From Bimuria novae-zelandiae CBS 107.79 (Eukaryota > Ascomycota > Dothideomycetes > Pleosporales > Didymosphaeriaceae), in NCBI GenBank assembly GCA_010015655.1, contig ML976708.1:349213-413212 (forward strand): DNA of 64,000 nt, read 5' to 3'. Positions 33,645 through 45,233 of this stretch are shown here, piece after piece (position 1 is the stretch's first letter; each line of letters starts with the position of its first letter). Under the pieces are notes generated by a model. It searched no databases, was not told where the DNA came from, and saw only the letters and a list, made by a program, of their open reading frames with translations. Both the position numbers and the translations under genes were made by a program.

Positions 33645-35985
33645 GCTTTAAATTTAACTCTTTTATACTTTCTCTTTTCTTATCCTAACTATATATATTA
33701 TAACGTCTTACTTTTAGCCTAGTCTTCTCGAACTTTATAATTTAACTTCTTTTTTTATTTTAATAAGATAATTAGCCCTTCGCATAATACTTACGTAGTA
33801 AAAACTTTTAATCGTTAAAAGCGTGCTATTAATTTTAATAATAAAATAAAAAAGCCTTATCCTTATTATAGTTTCTTAGCTACTAACTTAAGAAGGATAA
33901 GCTTTTTAAGAATAAAACTACTATTTTTACCGATAGTATAATCCTTCTTAGCTAGCTTACTAAGAAGTTTAGTCTTTTTAAAGTTTATAAAGTAAGTTTT
34001 ATAACCTCTTTTATACTTTTATTACTTTTTTCTACTTTCTAACTTGCCTTCTTACTTTTCTAACTTACTTTTTAGTTCTTTATTAGTCTAAGTATACGTA
34101 CTTACTAACTTAATAAGCTTAGCTTCTAGGGCCTGATCTTACTACGCGCGACGATCGAGTGTTAGTATATTAATTATATTATTTATAGACACGTCTATTA
34201 GTAGGTGTTAGCGGGCAAGATAGTGTCATATAAGGAGTGCTATACTTATAAGCTTACTAGCTACACTAAACAAGTATACTTTAGTCTAACTTATTTTAAA
34301 TAACTTTAGAATATGCTTTATTAACTTCTTCCTCTATTTAAATTTAGCCTGCCCTTAATAAAGTTAGCTATAACAAGTTCACTAATATTTTAATTATTAG
34401 TACAGGCTATCTTACGAATAAGTATTAAAAAAGTAGCTAAAAATAAATAACTTTTTTTACTAACTTTAAAGTATTCTATTTTACTTATAAAGTTATTAAT
34501 ATTAATTACTATACCTCTTTTAAGCGTAAGACTACCACTATTTTAGGCTCTATTACTTTGTCTTTTAAAACTATTTAGCTTTTTAAGCGCATTGCTATTA
34601 CAGTTAAAGAAACCTTTAATTTTTTTTATAAATGTATACTACTAACTTTAAAGTATTTTATTAAGAGTGTAATAACCGTTTTATAAGTTCCTTTTAAATA
34701 CTAAAGTTATCTTCTAAGACTAATATTATATAGCTCTCTAACAAGTTTATAGTAGTAGATAAGGACATTATAATAGATAGTTTTCAGGCAATAAATAATA
34801 TTCTTACAGGAGCTAATATGCTTACTTAAGTCTACTAGGGCTTGCGCTAGTGGCTTTAGGTTAATAATTAAGAAGTGCCTAAGTAAGGGGGATAATATTA
34901 AGTCCCTAAGGGGTAGCTTATCCTAGAGGAGCTAAGGTTGGTTCTTAGGCAAGAGTACTAGGTAAGAAAGGGATTATTAATAGCTTACGCATATTAACAG
35001 GATTTTAGTATTAAAAGTACTACGCGATTATAAACGAATTAATAATACTTAAGTATAATTTAAATAATAGATTAATAAACAAGCTTAAATATAAAAATAG
35101 GAAGTCAATCTCTAGTGTTCCTATATACTAGTCCAAGACTGCTCGCTGGCGAGCGCTCTTCCCAGAGCGCTCTCTCTAGGTCGCTCTCCCTAAATCGCTC
35201 TCTAACGAGAGCTTTCTAGAGAGCAGTCACATGACTTCGTAAGCGCTAATAACGTGGAAAGCGAAGACAAGGGTGTCTCTACGTATACACGCTATAACTA
35301 AGTATAGAATAGTTTATTATCCTTATATTAGCTTCTAGATCTTAATATTACCTCCCTCCTTTCTCACATTTATCCTTAAATTACGTATTTTTTAACTTTT
35401 ACTTGTATAAGCTATTAACCTTGCTTATTACTTATTTATTATTTAGTATTATACCCGCAAACTCTACTATTTATAAATATTATTTTTATTAGGAAATCCT
35501 TAGTACTAATTCTATTATAAAAAATTCTTATACTCATTATTGTCTTAAGAACCGCGTTTATTATATTATGCTAAATACTAGTCTAAAGTATACTAAGTGC
35601 GTTTATATAGGTTATCTGTACGTAAATATAAGCTAGGCTTCCTTAGACAAAAGTTAAGAGGGGTATAAAATGAAGGCAAAATTAGATAAAAAAGAGTTAG
35701 CTATAGTAATTACATAAATATTACGTAATAAAAGAATATTAGCTTCAGCTAAAGAGCGTGCTTATAGGAAGACGTTATATCTTATTATAGAAATAGCTAT
35801 AGAAGGAGAGGATGTAAACGCTAAAATAATAGATTATTTAGGGGCTAATACTATAGTTAGTTATTCTACTATAATATAGTTAATATTTAATTTATTAGAT
35901 AATATATCTTTAGTGCCACTACCTTTATCCTAGGTATATTAATTTCTATACAAATTTATTAAACTTTCATTAATAGTTTTTTAGC
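33645..35985. other. AT-rich repeat-like sequence, unidentified
   Basis: No transposon domain could be named on either strand. One less AT-rich patch at about 35140-35235 has several GCGCTCTC and GAGAGC blocks in direct and inverted order and may be an element end. Confidence 0.4.
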
Positions 35986-35989
35986 TTTT

Positions 35990-36716
35990 CTTTTAGTTCT
36001 TAGGTGTTTTCGCTATGCGGACAGCCTTTTTACTTAATAAAATATATACTTAGCTAGCTCTTATACTATAGTCTTTATTTAACTTCGAATTGGTTTCTTC
36101 CATAGACTAGTAATAAAAGATGGTTTTAACTAGTGCCTTAAGGTCTATAGATTCTAATTAGTTAATATAGAATACTAGGTATGTATTTACTTCTAGTAGT
36201 AGTTCTAATTAGTAGTCAACTAGTGATATTTATTCGGAAATAAAAATAGTTTAACCTTGATATAATCTAATTTATAATACTGTTTCTTGTAGGTTTAGAG
36301 ATTTTTTATTAGCAGATATGCTTTATCCCCCCTTTTTAGCTAAGGTGTCGTTTTTTTTATTATAGTTAGTGTATAAAATGCTTGCTATTAAGCCTTCTTA
36401 ATGTTCTTTTAGAGTTATTTATATATCTTCTTTATAGTTTCTGCCATGTTAATTGCTTCTTCTGTCTTAATTACTCTAGGGAATATCTAATTAAGGAGAT
36501 ATAAGTATCTTTTGTAATTTATATAGAATAGTGTATATCTAGTTGCTACTAATACTTTATTATTATACGCCAATTATGCTATAGGTAGTAGAGAAATCTA
36601 GTTATTCTTCTAGTTGTTATAGTAGATGCGTAGGTATGTCCTAATTGACTAATTTATACGTTCTGTTTATCTGTATATCTATAAGTAATAAGCTATAAAT
36701 AGCTTTGGTTTTATTC
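35990..36716 (-). pseudogene. Gypsy integrase C-terminal relic
   Basis: On the minus strand, stop-riddled translation gives TERIN and YNNKVLVATRYTLFYIN-type segments, then a KKG..SISANKKSLNLQ and YQG.TIFISE.ISLVDY.LEL series ending with a VNTYLVFYIN-like block. This order (integrase end, then the DKV-YLL-RK / KLGPFKI / YRLELP / HPVFHVSLLEP-type region) is that of Gypsy integrases. No LTRs were found, so it is a fragment from a family distinct from the other Gypsy copies here. Confidence 0.65.
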
Positions 36717-36727
36717 TACTAAGTCGC

Positions 36728-36827
36728 TAAGCTATTAAGGGTTTAGAGGATCCCGTGCTTAACGATTTAGCTACTTAAATTTATTCTAGCTAGCGTAAAA
36801 AGCTCTAATAAGGTACCCTTTTATAAT
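36728..36827 (+). repeat. About 100-bp direct repeat, copy 1
   Basis: It shares GTGCTTAACKRYTTAGCTAC and CTAGCTAGCG with 38378-38477. Differences are mostly C-to-T, so this is the more mutated copy. Confidence 0.7.
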
Positions 36828-38377
36828 ATACTCCTTAGTTTATAAAGCGTAGCAAGATAAGCTAAATAGTAATTTAAAGTATAAAAATAGTAGTAAACTT
36901 ACGTATAGAGCTTAAAACGCGTCTAGCTTAGATTCCTAGCTTACGAAGTAATTAGTCTAAGTAGCTAGTTTATAGAGAGTTTTATAAAAAAAAAGAAGAG
37001 AAATAAGGAGTAGCGTGCTACTACTATAGAGCTTTAATAAATATTTAAGAATAATTATTTACTTGCAACGTAACCCCCGCGAGTATCTACGTATATAAAT
37101 AAGAAAATAAGTAGCTATAAGATTATAGTGCCTAGCTAGTAAAGGCGTATTCGTCTATAAGCTTATTAGAACTTATACTTTATTATTTCTTAGAAATCGT
37201 AAAGGTTTTTTACTTATTCCTTTTACTTAAACTTAGCTAATAATATTTTTACTAATTCTTTTAAATTTAGTTTTTAATTTAACTAATCCCCTTACTTATA
37301 AGGTTATTATAAAGCTTATAAGATGCTTCTCCCTAGAGCGCATACTATAGGCGGTTGCGCTCTATAGGCTTCTATTAATGCTGGCTATTTACTCTACATG
37401 GGCACTTGTAGTTCGCATCAGGAGTACGCCCTCTGAGCGTAGCGTACATGCCTGCGTGCTTTATTATTTGGCCAAGCTACGCGAGCTAGCGAGCATATCC
37501 CACTAGAGATAGAGTTGCTACTGCGCCTGGTCGCGATAGGTTATTAAGCTCTCTCTAAGCCTACTTATAGTTGTATCGTAGTGCTGAGCGTAGGAAATCC
37601 TTTATTAGTAATATACCCTTTATCTTTAGGAGATCTAGGAGCACAGCGTTAGCGTGTGCGCGATTTTATTCAGATAGCCATTTAATTGTGTCTGTTGTTC
37701 TACTGCTTTGTGAGCGTAGGACCACCTCTCTATATATATGTCGTACCTGCTCCTTCTAGTTATTATTACTTAGATAGAAATTATTCTTAAGTTTTTTTAT
37801 TAGCGCCTATAGCGTCTACTAATTAGTTAAGCATAGTATTATAAGTTTTAGCTTTTATAAATTAATTATAGTATAAACCTAGTTTTAAAGTGCCTAAAGC
37901 TTTATTATAAGCTAAATATAAATAGTAGACTCTAGCTTATAGCGCTTAAGCTCTTATATATAGGGCTTGCCCCTAGTATTTAAGTCTATTAGCTTTAAAG
38001 CCTAGTTATATATATTTATTTACTTAGAAGCCTTAAGGTTAATATAACTTTATATTTTTTAATTATTTACGTAGTACGTAAGCTGCGCGCACTAAGAGAG
38101 AAATAAATTATAATTTATAAATTAGTTACTTACTAAGAGCTTTCTAAAGGTTATTATATACTTAGGCTTTATTATAGGATGTAAGGTAGCAGGATATAAG
38201 CGTAAGGATATTAAAAAGAAAAAAATAATTTACTATTATAATTATTAACTAGTATAAAGTAAGTATATTATAAAGTATTATATAAGTACTAGGCTTATAA
38301 CTATCGTGCGTAGTTAACTTTAATTAGGAAGCTTATAAATAAAGTTTATAAAGACGAGGAAGCTTTACTAAGACCCT
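36828..38377. other. AT-rich region with one less-mutated pocket
   Basis: It lies between the two 100-bp direct repeats. The part at about 37320-37560 is richer in G and C (CTCTGAGCGTAGCGTACATG and nearby) than its surroundings, but no protein or RNA could be recognised. An open frame at 37571-37759 has no supporting features. Confidence 0.4.
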
Positions 38378-38477
38378 AAGCTATTTAGAAGTTTAGGGGA
38401 TCGCGTGCTTAACTGCTTAGCTACTTAGATTAATCCTAGCTAGCGCAGAAAGCTCTAGCAAGGTGCCCTTTTGCAAT
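38378..38477 (+). repeat. About 100-bp direct repeat, copy 2
   Basis: Less mutated copy of 36728-36827, 1650 bp away. The pair could be short LTRs of a small element or two insertions of one repeat. Confidence 0.7.
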
Positions 38478-38479
38478 AA

Positions 38480-40059
38480 CTACCTTTTAACGTAATTGCG
38501 CATCTAGTTTAATAAGATTTACTAAAAGAGAGGAGCAGGTAATTATATAGTATATACTTAACTTAAATACGTAATAATTTCCGCCCTAGCTTGCTACTAT
38601 AGAAATATAGCTAATTCTTTACTAGCTACATGCTATAATAAGCTAGTTAGTTAAGAATAGCCTTGCTACTTTATTATGCGCTAGCTAGAGCTCTAAGGTA
38701 TGCTTAATTAAAAGTGTAACTATAAAAAGCCCTCTTTAAGGATCCTAAGGTTATATAAGGCTAGTTCTAGCTTATATAGAATACTAAAGCCAAGTATCGT
38801 ATCCTAGATAAAGATATCTATAACTGTAATACCACTAGCTTTATAATAGGCATTAAATTAATGAAAGCAGTTATTATAGACTTTAAGCGTTAAGGCAAGC
38901 TAAAGAGCGTGTAATAAAATAACTAAAAGTATATAATAGCTACCTATAGCATTAACGTACCCAGGTAGGCGATCCTATCCTTCCTTATATTTTAGGACAA
39001 GCACTACCTCTCTATCTAGTACTAGGAGAAGGATCTACCTCGCGACTAGGTTTTTAAAGTCTCTAAGAATAGCTAGATAATAAATAAGCTTAGTTTATAG
39101 TAGCTATTAGCTACTTATTATTAATAGCTATAAAAGCTATAACTTGCTTAAATTCTAGTAATACAATAAATATAATAAATTATTACTCTCTATTTGCCTC
39201 TATATTCGTCGCACCTCTTATAGCTACTAGATATAGGATGTTTCTCGCTATTAAAGAAGCCGTATAGGCGCTAACTAAAGGTTTAATACGTAATTATATT
39301 ACGTATATTACCAAAATTAAGTTCTTATCTTACTTTATTACTACCTTTAAGGTTATAATTACTTAAAGTAATATTTAAAAAGGCTTTAAAGGCGTTAGCC
39401 TTATTTTCCTTAACTTAAAAGTAATAATATTAAAGCTTAATATTTATCTACATATCACTTCGTCTTCTCCTATATGCGATAGTACGTAGTAGTTATAAAT
39501 ACTAAGTAATACTTTAGAACTAGGGTCCTAATTAACGCTAGTAAAAGAAAAAAAATTAAAATTACTTAAATAGTTTCCTAATTAGTATAGCTAAAGTAAT
39601 TAAAAAGCGTATAAAAGGGGCTAAGCTATTAGCGTATTTTTTAATATTAATAACTATGCGTAACGCGGAGCTTTAAGCTACTAATAAGACTACTAAGCGA
39701 TAAAAATTGCGTAAGAAAAAGTCATTATAGTAAGAAAGAGTTTTTATAGCTCCTAATAGCTAGTAACTAGCTACCCTAAAAGACTTTATAGCACGTAGTA
39801 ACAAGAAGAAGTCGAAGAAAAGGATACATGCTAATAAAAGCAAATTAACCTAATAGTGTTATAAATACTATAGTAAGACTAGGCGTAATTCGCGTACGTA
39901 TAAAAAAGAAGTAAAAGCAGATTCTAAGTAGATTAGCCTACTATAATTTCTTATAAGTATTTATGTGCGTTCTGTACTATTGTGTAAAGTATATATTTTA
40001 ATGCGGTCTTAGTATTTTCGGCCACTCGGTATGCCCGGCCACTCGCTATACATGTACGT
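38480..40059 (+). mobile_element. Second Fot1/pogo-like element, left end not found
   Basis: The right end is clear: a TIR-like block with CGGCCACTCG twice, ending CATGTACGT at 40059, followed by TA. No matching left TIR was found, so the left boundary is approximate and the element may be 5' truncated. Inside, the plus strand holds a decayed transposase. Confidence 0.65.
38600..39915 (+). pseudogene. Fot1-type transposase relic
   Basis: Stop-rich translation shows AKYRILDKDIYNCNTTSFII (about 38785-38845), equivalent to the KYGI.D.DIYNFDETGF block, then a degraded HLLQPLDVG..PLK-type region near 39210-39270, and CYKYYSKTRRNSRTY near 39860, a ruined CCHC knuckle of the same kind as in the element at 24604. 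Inactive. Confidence 0.7.
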
Positions 40060-40061
40060 TA

Positions 40062-41486
40062 TTATTAATAAGTAAATATAATATTATTAGTGTTAAGTCT
40101 AACTATAGCTTTTAAAAGCTATTAAAAATTATTTTTACCCTTTTCCTACTTTTGCCTCCTAGCGATAACTATTATTAAGAGGATTTAGTTTTCCAAATTA
40201 ATAAAGGCTATATTAAACTCTTTATGAAAAAATCTTATAGTAGTAAGTGTAGTGGCGCAAACTTATACTAGCTTTATTATAAGTAAAATCTTACACTACT
40301 TTACGCGATTTCTTATATTTTTATAATAAAAATAAGAGCTATTTTTTATAGGTTTTTATTACCTCGTGCAATACCTACACAGCTTCTTTTTAGATAGTAC
40401 TAGACCTGTGTCCTATAGCTCTGTCTATTACTTAGTATCTTTTATCTTAGCTTTATTAGCTAGACATCGTTCTAGGGTTAGTTTAAATAGGTTTTTAATT
40501 TATCTCGTCTGGCGTTCCGCTCTTAGTAGAGAATCTTAGTAGCTATAATTTATTTTAAAGAATTTTTTTTATTTAATTCTATTAATTCTTTCGAGCGCTT
40601 ACAGGTCCTAATAATTATTTATATTTATTATAATTTTTTAGTCCCGTAAGTTATCGCGAAGGCTTTAAAAATATAAATTTTTTAAATTTTTTTAGCTCTA
40701 CTCCTTAGCTTCTATAGCGTAGTTATTAAATTTAAAATTAAAGTTTTAAAGCTTTTAGTTCCTAAATTATATTATAAGTTAATAGTTACACGCGATTTCT
40801 TTCGCTAGGTAGTTATAAAAGTTAACTTTAGTATATTTTAGGTAGTAGTCTAGGTACGTAGTTCCCACCGTCGCTATACGTCTTATTAATTAACTAATAA
40901 TATATTTAAGTATATTTCTAAGGTAGTCCCTATTCTTTAGGAGCTTATGCTATATTACTATCTTAATATAGTAGTAATTCTATTATTTACTATTAAAGTA
41001 TGTTAAACTTAGAGTTTTAGAATTGTAGCTTCTTCCTTAGTTTAAAATAAGCTCTACTATTAACCTTTCTAGTAGTTTTATTTATTAATTTAGTTTTAAT
41101 AGCTAATTCGTATCTCTTATCTTTTAGGAGTATTATTATATTATTAGCGGTTTTTTACTATTTCTTAAGTTAGTTTATTTACTCTTTATAATAAAGTCTA
41201 AAGAATATTTTGGAGGTTAATAAGTGCTTTAATCTTACTTAGGAATTATTATATTTTACTCTTATTAGCTTTTAATACCTAAAGTTTAGTTATTAATAAG
41301 AAAACTAGTTTTTTTCAATCACCCTAACTATTATTTTTTATAAGCTAATAGTTCGCTACGCATAATTATTTATGCTTGAATACACATTTTTAATAAACGG
41401 TCTTATTAAGAAGGGTTCTATTTCCTTATAGGTCTAGGCTTTACCATAGTACTATTTATTTAAATAAGTTATTTAACCTTATATTG
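40062..41486. other. AT-rich sequence, unidentified
   Basis: No domain could be named in six frames; long AT runs and stops occur everywhere. It is probably old transposon sequence. Confidence 0.4.
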
Positions 41487-41979
41487 CGACGGTTAAGAAC
41501 ATTCTACTCCGATAGGAGTAGAAGGTTAGCCTTTTGCTCCGCGATAGTTATAAGCCCGGAATTACTAAAGCCTACGCGAGCACTCGAGCTATAGATTAGC
41601 ACTTAGGTAGGGTACTATAAGCGAGTACGTGCACACTATAGAAATAGCTAAGAGCATACTACACTAAAGAGCACTACGCTAGAAAGCACTACGCTAGAGA
41701 GCACTAGGCTAGCGATAGGAATACTAGCGCTAGATAGTTATAGTGCTAGATAGCTAAGAGTTAGTTATAAGAAGGACCACAAACGTTGAGAGCAAGCGAG
41801 AAAGAGACTAGAGCAGAATATATAGGGCATGTTACGCCGTGGCTAATATGTATAAGAAACCTTAAAAAGCTTCTAGCTCTATGCTACGCTACGATCTGGG
41901 GGGGGGGGGGGGGGGGGGTGACGGCTAAAGAATATTCTACTCTAATAGGAGCAAAAGGTTAGCCTTTTGCTCCGCGATA
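41487..41979. mobile_element. 493-bp unit bounded by 59-60-bp direct repeats
   Basis: Direct copies at 41487-41545 and 41920-41979 share GACGGYTAA, ATTCTACTC, GTTAGCCTTTTGCTCCGCGA. The first contains a perfect hairpin CTACTCC-GATA-GGAGTAG, degraded in the second. Between them lie three 15-bp tandem units (GCACTACGCTAGAGA type, about 41660-41705) and a 21-G run. A miniature LTR (TRIM-like) element is one option. No target duplication was found. Confidence 0.45.
41898..41918 (+). repeat. Run of 21 G
   Basis: An uninterrupted guanine homopolymer just left of the second direct repeat. Such runs can form G-quadruplexes and are prone to length change; the exact count may also reflect sequencing error. 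Confidence 0.9.
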
Positions 41980-42065
41980 TATATACTACTTCGTAGCTTT
42001 AGTCTATAGTTATATTTAAAACCTACTTATCCCGCGATAAATAAAAGTAATTAAATTTAATATAA

Positions 42066-42440
42066 GAGGCTAGGTGCTTAAGGAGATAATGGTGCTAAAA
42101 CAAATACTTATAAATTTAATAAAGTGTAATAGGCTAGATGCCTTGTTGTACTGTTTCTTGGTAAAACCCTCGGTGAAACTCTTAGTGCTCCTTTAGACTG
42201 AGTGGGGCCTTGGAAATCTCTCGAATCTTCTTGACAATAACAGCGCACATATAAGTTTGGCCTTACTTGTAGATAGTTTGCTCCTTATTAAATATAATCC
42301 TGTTACTAGGCATCGGCAACCTTTGCGCAGCCCCTTACATAAAGAGCCTAAAGTTAAGCTTTAAGCGTTATATATCTAGGATTCACATAACCAAGGGTTA
42401 AGAATCCGAGGCAACAACTAGGAGTAGCCTATTATAACTC
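42066..42440 (+). repeat. Dispersed repeat, long copy
   Basis: Its ends match 24217-24370 (GGTGCTTAAGGAG..ATACTTATAAATTTAATAAA and TTAAGCTTTRAGCGTTA..GGGTTAAGAAT). About 200 bp in the middle (from about 42125 to 42335) are found only here. This inner part is noticeably less AT-rich. Confidence 0.65.
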
Positions 42441-42870
42441 TATTTTTATAACGTAGCCATATAGTTGCCAACTTATAAAGTTATACTATCTAACCTATTT
42501 CCCTAACACCGATCCGATTCAGATTCGCTTTGGTATTTAAGTTTGATTTTCTAATACCACTCCGTATTAGACCCTTATCGGACCTATGGTACCTCCTTTC
42601 TACTGGGGATCCTTATTAGACAGGCCCCTTAGTATATTAGATAATTTTCCTTTACCTTAGTACTTAGCTCTTTAGGATAATATTTACTAAGTATTTTAGG
42701 TATATAGTTTCCTTTTTTATTATATATAGTTTAGTACCTTTTTAGTATCCTTTTGTACCAGGCCTTATTGGCACTTAATGCAGTCTTGGTTACCTTTTTA
42801 TTCACGCACTCCCATATGCCTCTAAGTAGAAACGCCTAAACAGATCCTTTAAGTGATTAGCACCAATACA
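42441..42870. other. Unassigned sequence left of the MITE
   Basis: Moderately AT-rich, with no frame or repeat that I can name. Confidence 0.4.
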
Positions 42871-43214
42871 ATTTTACTAATAAAATCCTTATTTTTACAC
42901 CCCTGTGAACTTCCTTAATACTCACTAATAAAATCTAAAAACTTAATATGACAAAACTATAGATATTAAGATAAAGTTATGAAATTTTTGTAGCTCTAGT
43001 ATATATAGTTATAGATGTATAGAATTTGGGGGCCAAATAATCTCTATAATTTAGTAATTCTTAAATAACTTCTTACGCTTTTGGGCTAGGGCTTAGTAAT
43101 ATTAAATATAGAAGACCTACGTAGGTACAGTCTAGTATGTAAAGTTTTAGAATTTATTAATTTATATTAAGAGAGTTAACAGGAGTATAAAAACAAGGAT
43201 TTTACTAGTAAAAT
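42871..43214. mobile_element. 344-bp MITE
   Basis: Imperfect inverted repeats of about 48 bp: the left starts ATTTTACTAATAAAATCCTT (42871) and the right is the inverse of ATTTTACTAGTAAAATCCTT (ending 43214). Each terminus is itself a palindrome. The inside is non-coding. It ends 23 bp before Gypsy element 2. No clear target duplication was identified. Confidence 0.7.
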
Positions 43215-43237
43215 AGAGTGTCCAGCTCGCCCGTAAG

Positions 43238-43689
43238 TGTTACGACCACGAACCCCACAAGGATAAAGAAGCCAGACAATTACGCCAAGAGAGTAATTGT
43301 TAACGAAGTAGCAGAGTTAACGGGACCTAACGGGGCGCGGGGCAGCTTAGTTAGTAGTCACGTAACAAAGTCCCGCATAAAGGGAAGTTCTATAGGACTA
43401 CCGTAGTCCCTGGGACTACAGGGCCTTGGCGGGACTACGAAGAAGGAATAGGCTAGTATATAGTATAGCGACTTTCCTATTATTATTTCCTTCCTCGTAG
43501 TTAACTTATATATCTTCTGTGCGAGTACGTTCTCCTATATAGACTAATAGTTATCTTATTTATTATAAGATTAGATTGTCTAGCCACGCTAAGTGTCGCA
43601 TTAACTTATACTACTAAATAATCCGTGAAGCACCACGATACCTTACCGCCCTAACCTAAATTAGAACAAGGTGTAAGAGCCTTATAACA
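43238..43689 (+). repeat. 5' LTR of Gypsy element 2
   Basis: It starts TGTTACGACCACGAACCC and ends GAGCCTTATAACA. It carries a palindrome-like block ATAGGACTACCGTAGTCC. The open frame at 43218-43406 is LTR sequence, not a gene. Confidence 0.93.
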
Positions 43690-45233
43690 CTTTAACTACC
43701 CTACGGTATAATAGCAGGACCTAGTTCGACCACCGCAGCTCCGGCACCCAAGGAAAAGACCCTAGAAGAGATAGTTATCGAATAAGCGGCTTAGATAGCC
43801 TAGTTACAGGAAATTATCAACCAGATAAGCGAAAAGATAAGCTAATAGGAAAATGCGAAACATTAACTAAAGGTCCCGAAGCCCGAACTCTATTTAGGAA
43901 AGGGTCACCTAGGAACGTTTCTAACCTAGATAGAACTATTTATCCGTTACAACCTAGGAAAGTTTAATATAGAACAAGATAAGATCCTAGTTACTTATAT
44001 AAATATACAAGACAAGGCAGTCGCGTAGGCTAGACTAATAATTAATAATTTCCTTAAGAATAGTAAATTAGAGGATTATAGTTTAAACGCTACTAAAGAC
44101 GCCTTTAAGGACTAGGAGTCTTTTCGCAAGGCCGTGAAAGGAATGTTTAGCACTATTAATAAAGGATATTAAGCCAAAATACGCCTCTAGCGCCTACGTC
44201 AGGAGAAATCGGCGGTACTCTATATACTAGAGTTTAAATAGATTATGGCAGAACTCGAAGGATGGGAAAAAGCCCCACTTATAATTACCTACTATAACAG
44301 ACTAAAAGAATCGGTCAAAGACGAATTAGTCCACTAAGGAAAAGCAGACGACCTAGAAGAACTTATTAATAATGTAATTAAAGTAGATAATTGCCTGTAC
44401 GAACGCAAGCTGGAAAAACAGCATAGTACTAGGCTACTTACTAAAAAAGAGAATTAATCTAGGCCCGCAGGAAGAGACCAGGACGGAGATATTATTATAA
44501 CTAATAAAGCCTAATAGTATAAAAAGAAGAACGGCAAGGGAAAATAGCCGTATAGACTAAAAAAGAGTTACTAGGGCAAGAACGGCATCTTGTAGAAAGA
44601 GCGAGAATAGAGGTTTAAAGACAAAGCCTGCCTCTAATATAGCAAGCTAGGCCACTTCGCTAAAGACTGCAACGATTAGGAAACTAAGATTAATATAACT
44701 AACCTCCTATAAGTGGCTATAGCCACCCTTACGCTAGTAGAAGCCAACGGAGTAGATCTTACGCAGGAGATCCTAGAGCCAATAAAAGAGAAAGAGGAAC
44801 GAAAGACCCTTCCTAAGTACTAGATCTTCTAAAGACTGGCTAATAACACCTACTAGATGTGCAGTAGTGCGCTACATTAATCGTCTTAGTGTAAGGCAAA
44901 AGTAATTATCTAAGGGGCACACGCATAGGACGCCTACTAGCTAGCAGAGAAACTATAGGGGCGTCCAAAATAATACCTACACTAGATTACAATATAGAAA
45001 TAATATAAATACGCCAAATAGTGGCAATACACGCGTAAAGGATGCTAATAACACTCTAAGGCTAGAGTTAGGGCCTCCTATTTTCCAGGAGGTTTAGAAT
45101 ACTATAGGCTAAAGCAGAGCCAGTGCAGCGTGCCTAATAATTACTATAAGTACTTTCTAGCCTATTAGGCTAAGCACCATAAATAGAATAGTTAGCATTA
45201 ATATTTTAACATTACCTATAAGCTACACAGGTA

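Noticed and set aside
37571..37759. 62-codon open frame
   Set aside because: No homology, signal or splice context; it is isolated in AT-rich repeat DNA.
43218..43406. 62-codon open frame
   Set aside because: It lies mostly inside the 5' LTR of Gypsy element 2.
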